64,000 nt of DNA, from the NCBI GenBank assembly GCA_937922435.1, contig CAKZVT010000022.1, positions 1-64,000 on the forward strand, read 5' to 3'. A model generated the notes under the pieces. It was not told the DNA's origin. It saw only the letters and a program-made list of their open reading frames with translations, and searched no databases. Position numbers and translations under genes: made by a program. Origin of the DNA: an uncultured Prevotella sp. (GTDB lineage: Bacteria > Bacteroidota > Bacteroidia > Bacteroidales > Bacteroidaceae). Position 1 is the stretch's first letter; each line of letters opens with the position of its first letter. Positions 8,075-17,588 of this stretch are shown here, one piece after another.

Positions 8075-9523
8075 TCAGATTTTCTGCATCTCCTGCTGGA
8101 ACGTGATTTCAATAAACTCTGCCGGATGGCTGATGGCCACCAGAACACGGATGCGCAGGATGCCTTCCAGTATGTCGTCTGCCGTCATGGTGTCGCCCAG
8201 TCCCACATGCACCTCATAGGCTTCTTCCGGAGTGGCTCCTGCCAGGCCGCCGCGTTTCCACACGCTGCGCAGGAAATTGTCAATCATACATTTCATGTTG
8301 GTCCATGTATTCGCATCATTCGGCTCGAACACATAGATGCGGGCGGCGTTCTTTACGGAAGTCTCCAAGAAGCTCATCGTGCGGCGCACGTTGATGTACC
8401 TCCAGTCTTGCGAATTGCCGTCCAAGGTGCGTGCGCCCCACACCTTGATGCCTTCTCCGGGGAAAGCACGCAGGCAGTTGATAGCCTTTCCGTTCATCGG
8501 CATGTTCAGGTCTTCCTGTTCCTTGTCGTTTATCTGCTTTGACAGTTTCTCCACACGGCTTACCGACACGTTAGCCGGAGCTTTCCAGACTCCTCTGCTA
8601 TGGTCCACCATCGTGTAGATACCTGCCATAGTCGCCGACGGAGGCAACAGGTTCAGGTAGTCTTTCACCTTTTTTGACAACAACTTATATGCCGGAAGAT
8701 TCATCAGCAATGCGTTGTGTACATCCTTCCGTGCCTGTCCGGTAACCGTTCCGTTTGCGTCTTTATTCTCAAATGCCGTCTTTATGAACTCATCCAGTTT
8801 GGAGTTGCCGGTCTCAATGGCTTGGTCCATGCATAAGACCTCCTCTGTGATGTCGTTGTCCGACAATACCGTTGTCACCAACCATGGATAATAGGCAGCC
8901 CCATGCGCAAGCCCGTTGCTCCCTATCTTGGTACGGAAATCCTCCACATTCGGAACTTCCGGCACGTCCAGAATGGTAAAACGGTTGTTCCCTACACAAT
9001 GCGAAAGCATGGCGGTATAAATGTTGCCATAATTGTCCTTGTCCTGAATAGCTTCCGGTATGACCAGCAAAGTGATGTCCTGCACTTTCTTCAATGCAGG
9101 CAGTATCGTGTTCGTAATTTTGTCCTTGTCAATGCTTCCGTTCGTATAGTCACCCACGGAAACTACATAACACGTACCTCCACCGTTAGCGAAGAACATC
9201 ACGAGGTGATAGTACAGTGTGCAAAGTTTTCCTTCCAATTTCGCTTGAAGCACTTTATCGCCCAATTTCACTGAAAGTGCTCCTTCGTCTGGCTTGTCCG
9301 CAAGGGTCACATTGAATCGGTGTGTCTTCGCCTCCCCGAAATACTTCTCATATTCCGCCATCGATGAAATCCTGACCGGCCTGTCCAGCAGGGATTCCGT
9401 GCCGTCAGTAGCTTTTTCCGTAAGTCCGATGAATACGGGGATGGCGGTTTCGGCTTCCACTACCGAACTACTGAGGACGTTTCGTTCCTTGATGTAAACG
9501 CCCGCTGTCTTGTATTCTCCCAT
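8075..9523 (-). CDS. Contractile tail sheath protein (eCIS / phage-tail-like)
   Basis: A 482-aa tail sheath subunit. The N-terminus (GEYKTAGVYIKERNVLSSSV, then AIPVFIGLTEKA) is the usual sheath start. The C-terminal domain (RRTMSFLETSVKNAARIYVF, then NDANTWTNMKCMIDNFLRSVW and GGLAGATPEEAYEV) is the typical tail-sheath C-terminus that forms the contractile lattice. In phage tails, type VI secretion and eCIS a sheath works with tube, baseplate and spike proteins; none of these is present here. It is 30 bases downstream of the KAP gene and upstream of DUF4157. Length is normal and no lesion is visible, so it is intact but orphaned within this window. Confidence 0.88.
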   Translation of the reverse strand: MGEYKTAGVYIKERNVLSSSVVEAETAIPVFIGLTEKATDGTESLLDRPVRISSMAEYEKYFGEAKTHRFNVTLADKPDEGALSVKLGDKVLQAKLEGKLCTLYYHLVMFFANGGGTCYVVSVGDYTNGSIDKDKITNTILPALKKVQDITLLVIPEAIQDKDNYGNIYTAMLSHCVGNNRFTILDVPEVPNVEDFRTKIGSNGLAHGAAYYPWLVTTVLSDNDITEEVLCMDQAIETGNSKLDEFIKTAFENKDANGTVTGQARKDVHNALLMNLPAYKLLSKKVKDYLNLLPPSATMAGIYTMVDHSRGVWKAPANVSVSRVEKLSKQINDKEQEDLNMPMNGKAINCLRAFPGEGIKVWGARTLDGNSQDWRYINVRRTMSFLETSVKNAARIYVFEPNDANTWTNMKCMIDNFLRSVWKRGGLAGATPEEAYEVHVGLGDTMTADDILEGILRIRVLVAISHPAEFIEITFQQEMQKI

Positions 9524-9553
9524 ATCGTTATATTTTTCATAAAAAGAATGTCA

Positions 9554-12076
9554 TTATTCATCCACAAAGCATCTGTTCTTGAATTCCTCCAAATCGTTTG
9601 AATATGAATTTCCAAATGTTTCTCTCATTTTGTATTCTACAGACTGTTCCATAAAATCCCAATAAGCACTTTCTTCCTCTGGGTCGGTAAAAACAGGTGT
9701 CTCTTGCGAATACAAAGAAGCATACAGTTCCTCATATTTTTTTAATTTCGGCTTTTCATCTTTTTTTTCGAAATAATCTATTACGGTTTTGAAGACAACC
9801 TGTTTGTAGATAGGGTCATAACACCCATCTGTAATCATGTTTTCATCTACGTATAAGCAGCAGGTTTTGAAGAGACGGAACAATGTAGTTTCCTCTTTAA
9901 TCAATTCAAGAGCTGACAGCTCTGGATGATTGCCAAGGTATGTTTGCATTCCTGTAACTAAAAGCTCCTCAATCTCTGTATTGCTTATTACCAAAGTGTT
10001 GAGTTCTATTTCATGATTATCTTGGTCGTATGTCTTTGTCAAATACAACCTGTTCAGTAGTCCACTTAAATTAAGCAAGTTTTCTTTATTTTCAAGTTTC
10101 CCATGGAACCACGATAAAACGATGTCATGCGCAATATTCTCTTTAGTGGCATTGCCATACCTGTCTGCTTGCAACATCTTCTTCACTGCTCCAAATTGAT
10201 GGCTTTGAGGCGAAGCTGTTTTCAATGCTAAGAACAGAATGCCATGTAGATAATTATCCAATAAACTATCCGAAAGAGCTTCTATTTGTACATGGCTTAA
10301 TTGGTAAGCAATAGAGCCGATGTATTTTCTACTATCCAACCATTGATTAACGACTTCTTCGGGGTTACTTCCCTCTGTAAGCAAACCTTTCAGTTCCTTG
10401 AATGACAGTCTGTATGGCGACACACCCAGGGTAAAATATTTATCGTAGTTTTCAGGGTAACATATACTTTCTGTCCTGGTTTTAAGGAGTTTGCCAAACA
10501 TCTTTTCTAATATTTGTGGCGTTTCATCTTTCCAGAATTTTTCACCCGCGCACACCTTATTCCCGTCCCTTTTGGAGCCTTGCAATATATTATCTTTGAT
10601 ATTGAATTTACCATTTTCATAGCACAGCAAACTATAAGGATCATCTGCAAGCATATCGTAGACTTTTTTATCATATATTTGTAAGAGTTCCAACCAGAAC
10701 AAATCCAGCAGTTTAATCTCACCATTGTATTGTTCCATTATATAATCCACATTTAATATATAGAGGCGAGAGAATCGTTTAGCACGGCGATAATTATTCA
10801 ATACTCTCAAGATAAGGGCACGTTCATCATTATTAAATCGGGTAAATAAGGATTTGGTAAATCTCCCATTAAATCTTTCCTGACAGTTCAAATCTTCATA
10901 CAATGTTTCCCAGATTAAATAACTTTCCACTTTAGGCAGATGTACTTCTACTGGAAATATTTTCTCCAAATAAGATGCGGCATCCTTGATATTCTTTTCC
11001 TCCAAAACAGTTGTCACATACTCTTTATCATACGCCACAAGGTAAATCGTATTATTCAAATCGGCCGTATTTCTAATCAGCCTCAGAACCTCAAACACCT
11101 CTTCCCTTTCAAGCCTGTCTATGTCATCGATGACAACGACTACAGGACGAGACAAATGCGAAAACTTATCAGACAAAATCTTTTTCTTCTCATAGAGACT
11201 TTCTTCTTTTATCGGCAGTGACAGTTCAAGGCCAAACATACTGTGTGGTGTCAATGTCAGATTATTTATGGATTTAGCGTACTCTTTAAGAGATTTGGAC
11301 AATGTACTGTATTTTGGTGATAATTGATGTCGCAATGAAGAGAAGAAATCGTTCGTCACTTGTTCCGGGCTACGACACATCCAGGGATTAAACTCCACGA
11401 TTTCCGCCTTTTCAGCAATTTCCTTTTTCAGTAAATTCAAGAATGTAGTTTTCCCGACACCCCATTCCCCTGTAATTCCTATCGCATAAGATTGGTCGAT
11501 AATTTTTGTAGACAATAGTCTTTGGGCTATTACCGAAGTGTATTTTTTCAAACAGTCTGAAGCGTTTTGATTGGCAGGGGTATCCTGTGAGAAGCCTTGT
11601 AAGTTCTTGCCTTCTGTCATATTTTCACCTGCTTCATTTTGAGATGCAACATCATGAGTGCTCACTTTTGATTTGAAGGCTTTAATTATCAAGATTACTA
11701 AGGCTATTGCCAATATACAGGCCAAAAGCATTCTGTAGTCAAATCTACCAATAATGTTGGCATAAACCACATTACTTTTCCAAAAAAGTCCGAAGAGCAT
11801 GCCACCCACCAGTGAAAACCTATAAGGACGACAATCATTGTCCATCCAGATTCTCTTAATCCTACAATATGTCAAATAGATTATAACTACTGATATCGGA
11901 ATGTTTACAAGACAACGCCCATTAAGAAGATTGTAAAGCCATTTCATCTCCATTCCGTTCTCTTCTATTGCAAACCATGAATACCATTCAGGTGCAAGCC
12001 CCATCCACACGACCGTCAACAGGAACAGAAGAATAGCACTTAGCCAATCTTGACTTAATTCTCTTCGTGTTTCCAT
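9554..12076 (-). CDS. Membrane-anchored KAP-family P-loop NTPase
   Basis: KAP NTPases (named for Kidins220/ARMS and PifA) are membrane-associated STAND-like ATPases; bacterial members include the phage-exclusion protein PifA. About three to four predicted membrane segments lie within the first ~135 residues. Walker A is GEWGVGKTT (about 203-211) with the downstream VEFNPWMCRSPEQV typical of KAP, and Walker B is VVVVIDDIDR (about 311-320). The long C-terminal half is helical and unassigned. I chose the ATG at 12076; a TTG at 12136 would add 20 residues. It is AT-rich, unlike the PRTRC genes, and sits between SEFIR and sheath genes on the same strand. A role in anti-phage defence is inferred. 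Confidence 0.82.
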   Translation of the reverse strand: METRRELSQDWLSAILLFLLTVVWMGLAPEWYSWFAIEENGMEMKWLYNLLNGRCLVNIPISVVIIYLTYCRIKRIWMDNDCRPYRFSLVGGMLFGLFWKSNVVYANIIGRFDYRMLLACILAIALVILIIKAFKSKVSTHDVASQNEAGENMTEGKNLQGFSQDTPANQNASDCLKKYTSVIAQRLLSTKIIDQSYAIGITGEWGVGKTTFLNLLKKEIAEKAEIVEFNPWMCRSPEQVTNDFFSSLRHQLSPKYSTLSKSLKEYAKSINNLTLTPHSMFGLELSLPIKEESLYEKKKILSDKFSHLSRPVVVVIDDIDRLEREEVFEVLRLIRNTADLNNTIYLVAYDKEYVTTVLEEKNIKDAASYLEKIFPVEVHLPKVESYLIWETLYEDLNCQERFNGRFTKSLFTRFNNDERALILRVLNNYRRAKRFSRLYILNVDYIMEQYNGEIKLLDLFWLELLQIYDKKVYDMLADDPYSLLCYENGKFNIKDNILQGSKRDGNKVCAGEKFWKDETPQILEKMFGKLLKTRTESICYPENYDKYFTLGVSPYRLSFKELKGLLTEGSNPEEVVNQWLDSRKYIGSIAYQLSHVQIEALSDSLLDNYLHGILFLALKTASPQSHQFGAVKKMLQADRYGNATKENIAHDIVLSWFHGKLENKENLLNLSGLLNRLYLTKTYDQDNHEIELNTLVISNTEIEELLVTGMQTYLGNHPELSALELIKEETTLFRLFKTCCLYVDENMITDGCYDPIYKQVVFKTVIDYFEKKDEKPKLKKYEELYASLYSQETPVFTDPEEESAYWDFMEQSVEYKMRETFGNSYSNDLEEFKNRCFVDE

Positions 12077-12146
12077 ATTACCATCAACTTGGATTACATT
12101 TGGTGGATATTTTTTATTTTCCTTCGTTGTCGGCAAAATACACAGA

Positions 12147-12198
12147 GGCAGGATAGCAAGGCTATGCTTGTATATTGCGCCGTCTTGCTTGTCCTGCC
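12147..12198 (-). other. Imperfect inverted repeat between SEFIR and KAP genes
   Basis: GGCAGGATAGCAAG (12147-12160) is nearly complementary to CTTGCTTGTCCTGCC (12184-12198), with one bulge and one mismatch. In the leftward transcript it would form a hairpin between the SEFIR stop and the KAP start. No clear T run follows, so it may be an attenuator or processing site rather than a terminator. Confidence 0.4.
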
Positions 12199-12229
12199 AT
12201 ATTGATACTTCTTGTTTGTGATTAAGGAG

Positions 12230-13675
12230 CTATTCCATCGTACAAACCTTATCATACATCAACCCTTGTTTTATAGAGGGGATATGATAATAGGCGTTGT
12301 TTATTTGTTTGCTTTTTACTCCGTCAAGCAGTTCCTTGAATTCCGTAATATTATTCACCTCAAACAGCACCTTTACCTGTTCAAAATATCTCTTTGAGAT
12401 GAGCCTTGGAAGGATTTCCATTTTATGGTTATAACACCCCGTTGTGGGATACCATATCTCTTCCCATCTTGAATTGGACGGATAAATCAATGACAGATAG
12501 TATAATAAAATATCTGTTTGGACGAGAATCTGCATGTCCAACTTTTGGGCATATTTGCTTACGAAGTCAGCTGTAACACTGACCCTGCGCAGATTGTTTC
12601 TTTCATTCTTATATCTATCAAGAGTATAATTATATTTCCGGAATGCCATAAACCGGTATGGCATAATACTGTCCACTCGATAATCCCGTTTTTCAACATA
12701 CAATGTACTCGTTGCAACTTCATGTAACACGTCATATCTGGCATTTCCCAGCATAATTGCTGCAAAAGATAAAAACATATCGTAATTGAAAAAACGGAAA
12801 TGGTCATTTGCGGCACCAGCTGTACTATTATCCTCAAGTAGGGAAATCCCCTCATCCTCGTAGAATTGCAACCATTTCTCAAAGAAATCCACAAACAGCT
12901 TACCTGTACATTCTTTTAATTTTGCAATCAAGTTGACAAAATCCACAAAGTCATGTTTAAGAGGTTGCATTGACACAATATTACTTTCCACCAATGATAT
13001 GAAATTATCATTATTGACTTTATGATAATCCACCTTGTAATCATTCAATGCTTTGATAAATGTATCCAAGTAGTCATCAATCAAAAACTTTACATTCGAA
13101 TCATCTTTGATGATAGACTTTCGTAATACCGTCACCTTGTGTGCTGTTTGGAGACTTGTAGGATTGTCTTCATTTAGATATTCAGGCATTTTCCCAAGAG
13201 CTGGTCTCTGCGACTTTGGCTTCTGATACAAATCCCTCAGTAATTCATCGTAATCTTTTTCATAAACATTTTCATCGCTTAAATCATAATGTATACGCGA
13301 CTTGACAAAAACGGGTTTGTATGCAATTCCATTTTCGTCTTTTTCGAAAACGATTGGTATGAATTTCGTCTGGTCTACCTTTGAGTAGATCTCTTCGGAT
13401 ATGATGGTGCTTTCTATACCGACACCTCCCTGCCGTGCATTTGCCTTTTCCGCATATTCCTTATTACAAATTAACAAGACCTTATCCACGCTTGAGTCCG
13501 AAACCATTTGTTCCATATATGCGTTCTTATCCTGTCCGGCATGTAAATCCCAAATGTCGATGACTACGTACACTCCGTCATCCATTAACCTGCGTGCAAG
13601 TTCTTCCACACGTTGTTTATTCTCCTCTGGATGCCAGCTATAAGAAATAAATACTTTGGGGCTATTCTGATACAT
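12230..13675 (-). CDS. SEFIR (TIR-like) domain protein, probable defence gene
   Basis: The N-terminal ~160 residues form a SEFIR domain, a relative of TIR. It starts KVFISYSWHPEENKQRVEEL, continues LMDDGVYVVIDIWDLHAGQD and KNAYMEQMV, with the DKVLLICNKEY strand after it. Bacterial SEFIR proteins have been reported as stand-alone anti-phage proteins that deplete NAD+. The remaining ~320 residues carry no domain I recognise and look mostly helical, a likely sensor region. The gene is AT-rich. It lies 150 bases upstream of the KAP gene's ATG, in the same direction, and the two may be functionally linked. Domain assignment is firm; the activity is inferred. Confidence 0.82.
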   Translation of the reverse strand: MYQNSPKVFISYSWHPEENKQRVEELARRLMDDGVYVVIDIWDLHAGQDKNAYMEQMVSDSSVDKVLLICNKEYAEKANARQGGVGIESTIISEEIYSKVDQTKFIPIVFEKDENGIAYKPVFVKSRIHYDLSDENVYEKDYDELLRDLYQKPKSQRPALGKMPEYLNEDNPTSLQTAHKVTVLRKSIIKDDSNVKFLIDDYLDTFIKALNDYKVDYHKVNNDNFISLVESNIVSMQPLKHDFVDFVNLIAKLKECTGKLFVDFFEKWLQFYEDEGISLLEDNSTAGAANDHFRFFNYDMFLSFAAIMLGNARYDVLHEVATSTLYVEKRDYRVDSIMPYRFMAFRKYNYTLDRYKNERNNLRRVSVTADFVSKYAQKLDMQILVQTDILLYYLSLIYPSNSRWEEIWYPTTGCYNHKMEILPRLISKRYFEQVKVLFEVNNITEFKELLDGVKSKQINNAYYHIPSIKQGLMYDKVCTME

Positions 13676-13808
13676 GATACTTGTTGATTATTATTAACAA
13701 TACGAAATTTTCATGTATAAATACATCGGATTCATCTTCAAACACAATTTTCCAAAAGAATATGCAATCAACCCGTTTATTCGGTTTTTATAGAATATGC
13801 AAAAGAAG

Positions 13809-14693
13809 TCATTTAAGACACACCTTGAAATAAACCCCACCACTAAAATACTTGCCATCGTTCAGTTCTGCCACAAGGTTGATTCGGTCTTTCCATATAG
13901 AATTATGTGCCACTGACATTGATAGTACGTGAGTCGTATTCCGCCATCAGGTTCAGCCCGTTCACCACTTTGTACCAAAATCCTTCATCGGGCAGCTCCA
14001 ATCGGAAATTCACACCGCCTGCTGGACTGTTCTTACGCTCCACGCTCAGTCCTCTATCCCAAATGAACGACAAATGTGCACCTAATGTGCCTATGTTTTC
14101 AAAAGCGAAATGTTTTGTGGTTGCAAGATACAACCGTGTAAACCAACAATTTCCTCCGTTACTATCACGACTGCCTATACCGCCTCCTCCAGCGTTTTCA
14201 TGCGAACCCTGGGCGTTCGCACCAAATACAATCTGAGGTGTCCATGACTTCCACTAACCTTCTTTCCACAACCGTAGACGGCCATAGAATGCACGGTCTT
14301 GATTAGAATATTTGCCCAGACACTTTCTGGAAAATAAGTCGAACCATACTCGGCGTAGTTGATGGTACAGGTGTAGCCCACTTCTAACCACGGAAAAATG
14401 GTGATGTTCAAGTAATCGTTAAACGTGTATTTTACTTCGTTGCTGTTGAAGTAATGCAATGGTGTAAGATGTAGTACATTGCCACCTACCATGAACGTCT
14501 TGTCACACTGCATATCAGCAGTAGGAGCATGGAGCAAACCTGTGGTCCCATACATGGTCTGTGCATTGATACTGCTTCCAAATGCAAGAAGCATAACGAG
14601 TATTACGGTGTTCCTTGCTAATGGACAGAATTTCTTTCCAAAGTCGTTTTTATGTGTTGCATTATAAAATGCGTGTTTTATAAAAATATTCAT
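13809..14693 (-). pseudogene. Decayed YjbH-like outer-membrane/exopolysaccharide protein
   Basis: The intact 5' part starts with a membrane signal (VILVMLLAFGSSINAQ) and then TMYGTTGLLHAPTADMQ and DKTFMVGGNVLHLTPLHYF, a pattern I associate with YjbH-domain proteins near Bacteroidetes polysaccharide loci. Homologous residues continue in other frames. A shift near 14310 leads into RAFYGRLRLWKEG, which hits an in-frame TAG before WKSWTPQIVFGANA. Another shift near 13910 leads to IWKDRINLVAELNDGKYF and a stop at 13809. At least three lesions therefore separate one ancestral reading frame. The 5' leader contains a 9-bp inverted repeat (14696-14704 / 14716-14724). Loss may have followed rearrangement at this end of the polysaccharide locus. 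Confidence 0.75.
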
Positions 14694-14777
14694 TAGAGGA
14701 GAGTTTTAACATGAGACTCTCCTCAAAATAGCGTTTATTTCAATTGACTGTACTCTTCTATCATTCTACTCCAGGCA

Positions 14778-15917
14778 CTACCTGTTCATGTACATCCCAT
14801 CATAGTACTTTTGGTAATCGCCGCTTGTCACGTTGTCCATCCACGCCTGGTTGTCAAGATACCAACGGACGGTCTTTTCTATGCCTTCCTCAAACTGCAG
14901 GCTCGGTTCCCAGCCAAGCTCGCGTTGAAGCTTGCGCGAGTCTATGGCATAGCGCATGTCGTGCCCCTTGCGGTCTGTCACATAGGTTATCAAGTCCATG
15001 TCCTCGCCCTCCTTACGGCCAAGCAGACGGTCAACGGTCTTGATGACAACCTTGATGATGTCGATGTTTTTCCACTCGTTGAAGCCGCCGATATTGTAAG
15101 TGTCAGCAATATTGCCATTGTGGAAGATAAGGTCAATTGCTCTTGCGTGGTCTTCCACATAAAGCCAGTCCCTCACGTTTTCGCCCTTGCCGTAGACCGG
15201 CAGCGGCTTCTTGTGGCGTATATTGTTGATGAACAAAGGTATCAGCTTTTCAGGGAACTGGTAAGGCCCGTAATTGTTAGAGCAGTTGGTTACGATAGTC
15301 GGCATCCCATAAGTGTCGTGAAAGGCACGGACGAAGTGGTCTGAACTTGCCTTCGATGCCGAATAAGGCGAGTGTGGGTTATATTTCGTCTCTTCGGTGA
15401 AGAACTCTGTGCCGTAAGCGTGGTGGTGTTCCGATGATGCTTTTGTTGTGAACGGCGACTCTATACCTTCTGGATTTGTCAGCTCCAATGCGCCGTAGAC
15501 CTCGTCCGTTGAGATATGATAGAAACGCTTACCTTCGTAGCCTTCAGGTTTGTTTTCCCAATACTCCTTTGCTGCTTGGAGCAATGTCAGCGTGCCGATT
15601 ACGTTGGTGTGGGCGAATGTGAACGGGTCTTTTATAGAGCGGTCAACATGGCTCTCGGCTGCAAGGTGGATTATTCCATCGATGTCATAATCATTCATCA
15701 ACTTCTTAATCGTTTCATAGTCACATATGTCGGCTTTCACAAACAAGTAGTTCTCCTTGTCCTCCACGTCTTTCAGGTTTGCCAAATTACCGGCATAAGT
15801 CAGCTTGTCTAAATTGATAATTCTATATTCTGGATATTTGTTTACGAACAGGCGTACCACGTGTGAACCGATAAAGCCCGCTCCGCCCGTTATCATTATG
15901 TTTCTCTTGAATGTCAT
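14778..15917 (-). CDS. rfbB: dTDP-glucose 4,6-dehydratase
   Basis: Second enzyme of dTDP-L-rhamnose synthesis: converts dTDP-glucose to dTDP-4-keto-6-deoxyglucose with bound NAD+. An extended SDR protein of 379 aa with the Rossmann motif TGGAGFIG at residues 10-17, ISTDEVYG, the YSASK active-site Tyr/Lys, and NNYGPYQFPEKLIPL typical of RmlB. In the leftward transcript it comes last of the four rhamnose genes, separated from rfbD by 178 bases containing an interspersed repeat, rather than overlapping it. Confidence 0.96.
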   Translation of the reverse strand: MTFKRNIMITGGAGFIGSHVVRLFVNKYPEYRIINLDKLTYAGNLANLKDVEDKENYLFVKADICDYETIKKLMNDYDIDGIIHLAAESHVDRSIKDPFTFAHTNVIGTLTLLQAAKEYWENKPEGYEGKRFYHISTDEVYGALELTNPEGIESPFTTKASSEHHHAYGTEFFTEETKYNPHSPYSASKASSDHFVRAFHDTYGMPTIVTNCSNNYGPYQFPEKLIPLFINNIRHKKPLPVYGKGENVRDWLYVEDHARAIDLIFHNGNIADTYNIGGFNEWKNIDIIKVVIKTVDRLLGRKEGEDMDLITYVTDRKGHDMRYAIDSRKLQRELGWEPSLQFEEGIEKTVRWYLDNQAWMDNVTSGDYQKYYDGMYMNR

Positions 15918-15966
15918 AAGTTTTCTGTCGTTGGTTTGTTGGTTATATTTCTGTTTTTATGAAAGC

Positions 15967-16051
15967 TGTCCTTTTGGCTTGTAATTCATGTCTTTTTACA
16001 GTCCAAAAGGTATCCTTTCACAAGGCGTTTTGCATCCTTTTACAAGGCGTT
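15967..16051. repeat. Interspersed palindromic repeat, copy 2
   Basis: A diverged copy of the same repeat (CCTTTTGGCTTGTAATTCAT..., CAAAAGGTATCCTTT, TTTTGCATCCTTTTACA) between rfbD and rfbB. As these genes are co-oriented, it may reduce or modulate read-through into rfbB. Confidence 0.6.
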
Positions 16052-16095
16052 CCGTAAGTCGCTTGCTGCCAAACGGTTACGTCGGCACGTCTTGT

Positions 16096-17010
16096 TCACG
16101 CTTTCAGGACCTTCATGTTGGCCATACACCGTTTCAGTGAGTCGGTCCAATAAGGAACTTTCACATCGAATGTCTCTTTTATCTTCGTCTTGTCAAGCAC
16201 GGAATATGCCGGACGCTTTACCGGACTGGGAAACTCGTCACTGTGGCAAGGCTGAATGTCGCACTCCGTGTTTCCTGCCAGTTCGGCAATCTTCTTCGCA
16301 AAGTCGAACCAAGAGCATACGCCTTCATTACTGAAGTGATAAATGCCTTTCTTGCTGTAACCCGCTTTGGGGCATTCCTTTTCATAGTCGGCCAATATCG
16401 CCTTTATCGCAACAGCCAAGTCGTAAGCGTATGTCGGCGTGCCTGCCTGGTCGAACACTACATTCAATTTAGGTTTTGTTGCCGTCAGATTGAGCATCGT
16501 CTTGACGAAGTTCTTTCCGAACTCCGAGTAGAGCCACGCCGTGCGGATGATGACATAATCGCAGCCTACAGCCTCTATATTCTTTTCGCCTTCGAGCTTT
16601 GTTTGGCCATAAACGCCTGTGGGCGTACCTTTTTGTTTCTCTCTACAAGGCGTATTGTATGGATCACCGCCAAACACATAGTCTGTGGAAATATGCACCA
16701 GCAGTCCATTCACCTCTTTCATGGCTTCTGCCAATATACTTGGAGCTTCGGCATTGAGTTTCCTGCAAAGCACCTCGTCGCTTTCGGCCTTGTCAACGTT
16801 GGTGTAGGCGGCGCAGTTCACGATGCACCGTATGTCCTTTTCTTTCACGATGCGCCTTACGGTCTCGGCATCGGTTATGTCGAGGATGATCGTCTCTACG
16901 CCTTCCACTTCGACAACATCAGTAAAAATATAGCTGTCTGCCGTGTCTTTGCTTACTATGCGCATCTCGTTACCAAGCTGTCCATTTGCGCCTGTTACAA
17001 GTATGTTCAT
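16096..17010 (-). CDS. rfbD: dTDP-4-dehydrorhamnose reductase
   Basis: Final step of dTDP-rhamnose synthesis (NADPH-dependent reduction of dTDP-4-keto-rhamnose). A 304-aa SDR protein starting MNILVTGANGQLGNEMR, with NCAAYTNVDKAE, STDYVFGG and the YGQTKLEGE Tyr-Lys pair, all typical of RmlD. It starts 12 bases downstream of rfbC in the leftward operon. Confidence 0.96.
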   Translation of the reverse strand: MNILVTGANGQLGNEMRIVSKDTADSYIFTDVVEVEGVETIILDITDAETVRRIVKEKDIRCIVNCAAYTNVDKAESDEVLCRKLNAEAPSILAEAMKEVNGLLVHISTDYVFGGDPYNTPCREKQKGTPTGVYGQTKLEGEKNIEAVGCDYVIIRTAWLYSEFGKNFVKTMLNLTATKPKLNVVFDQAGTPTYAYDLAVAIKAILADYEKECPKAGYSKKGIYHFSNEGVCSWFDFAKKIAELAGNTECDIQPCHSDEFPSPVKRPAYSVLDKTKIKETFDVKVPYWTDSLKRCMANMKVLKA

Positions 17011-17022
17011 GTGTTGTCCGAT

Positions 17023-17583
17023 TTATGGTTGATAGGTAAACGGAGAATCAAAATCTTTCAGCAAAGGATGTCTCGTGTCCTTCTCGCTGAGAATGGCATG
17101 TTCTGTGGGTATGCGCCAGTCAATGCCCAAACTACTGTCAAGAATGCTGATGCCTCCGTCAGCTTCGGGATGATAGAACTCATCGCACTTGTACTGAAAC
17201 ACCGCCGTTTCGCTCAATACGGCAAAGCCGTGTGCAAAGCCTTTCGGAATGAAGAACTGTCTGTGGTTTTCCTCGGTCAGTTCCACTGCCACGTGCATTC
17301 CATAGGTTGGCGAGCCTTTGCGTATGTCAACGGCTACATCAAGTACTTTGCCTTTTACGCATCTAACGAGCTTGGCCTGTGTATACGGCGGATGCTGGAA
17401 ATGCAGACCACGCATCACGCCATACGATGACATGCTTTCATTATCCTGTACAAATGCAACGTGACCGACTTTCTCGTCAAATTCTCTCTGTGAGAAACTC
17501 TCGAAGAAATAGCCTCTTGCGTCCTTGAAGATGCGTGGCTCGATGATGATCACGCCTTCTATCTCCGTCTTTATCACTTCCAT
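17023..17583 (-). CDS. rfbC: dTDP-4-dehydrorhamnose 3,5-epimerase
   Basis: Third step of dTDP-rhamnose synthesis. A cupin-fold epimerase with EPRIFKDARGYFFESF, VAFVQDNESMSSYGVMRGLH (active-site His in RGLHFQ) and FFIPKGFAHGF. I use the ATG at 17583; a TTG at 17592 would overlap the rfbA stop and add three residues. The gap to rfbA is 5 bases, indicating translational coupling. Confidence 0.95.
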   Translation of the reverse strand: MEVIKTEIEGVIIIEPRIFKDARGYFFESFSQREFDEKVGHVAFVQDNESMSSYGVMRGLHFQHPPYTQAKLVRCVKGKVLDVAVDIRKGSPTYGMHVAVELTEENHRQFFIPKGFAHGFAVLSETAVFQYKCDEFYHPEADGGISILDSSLGIDWRIPTEHAILSEKDTRHPLLKDFDSPFTYQP

Positions 17584-17588
17584 CTTTC

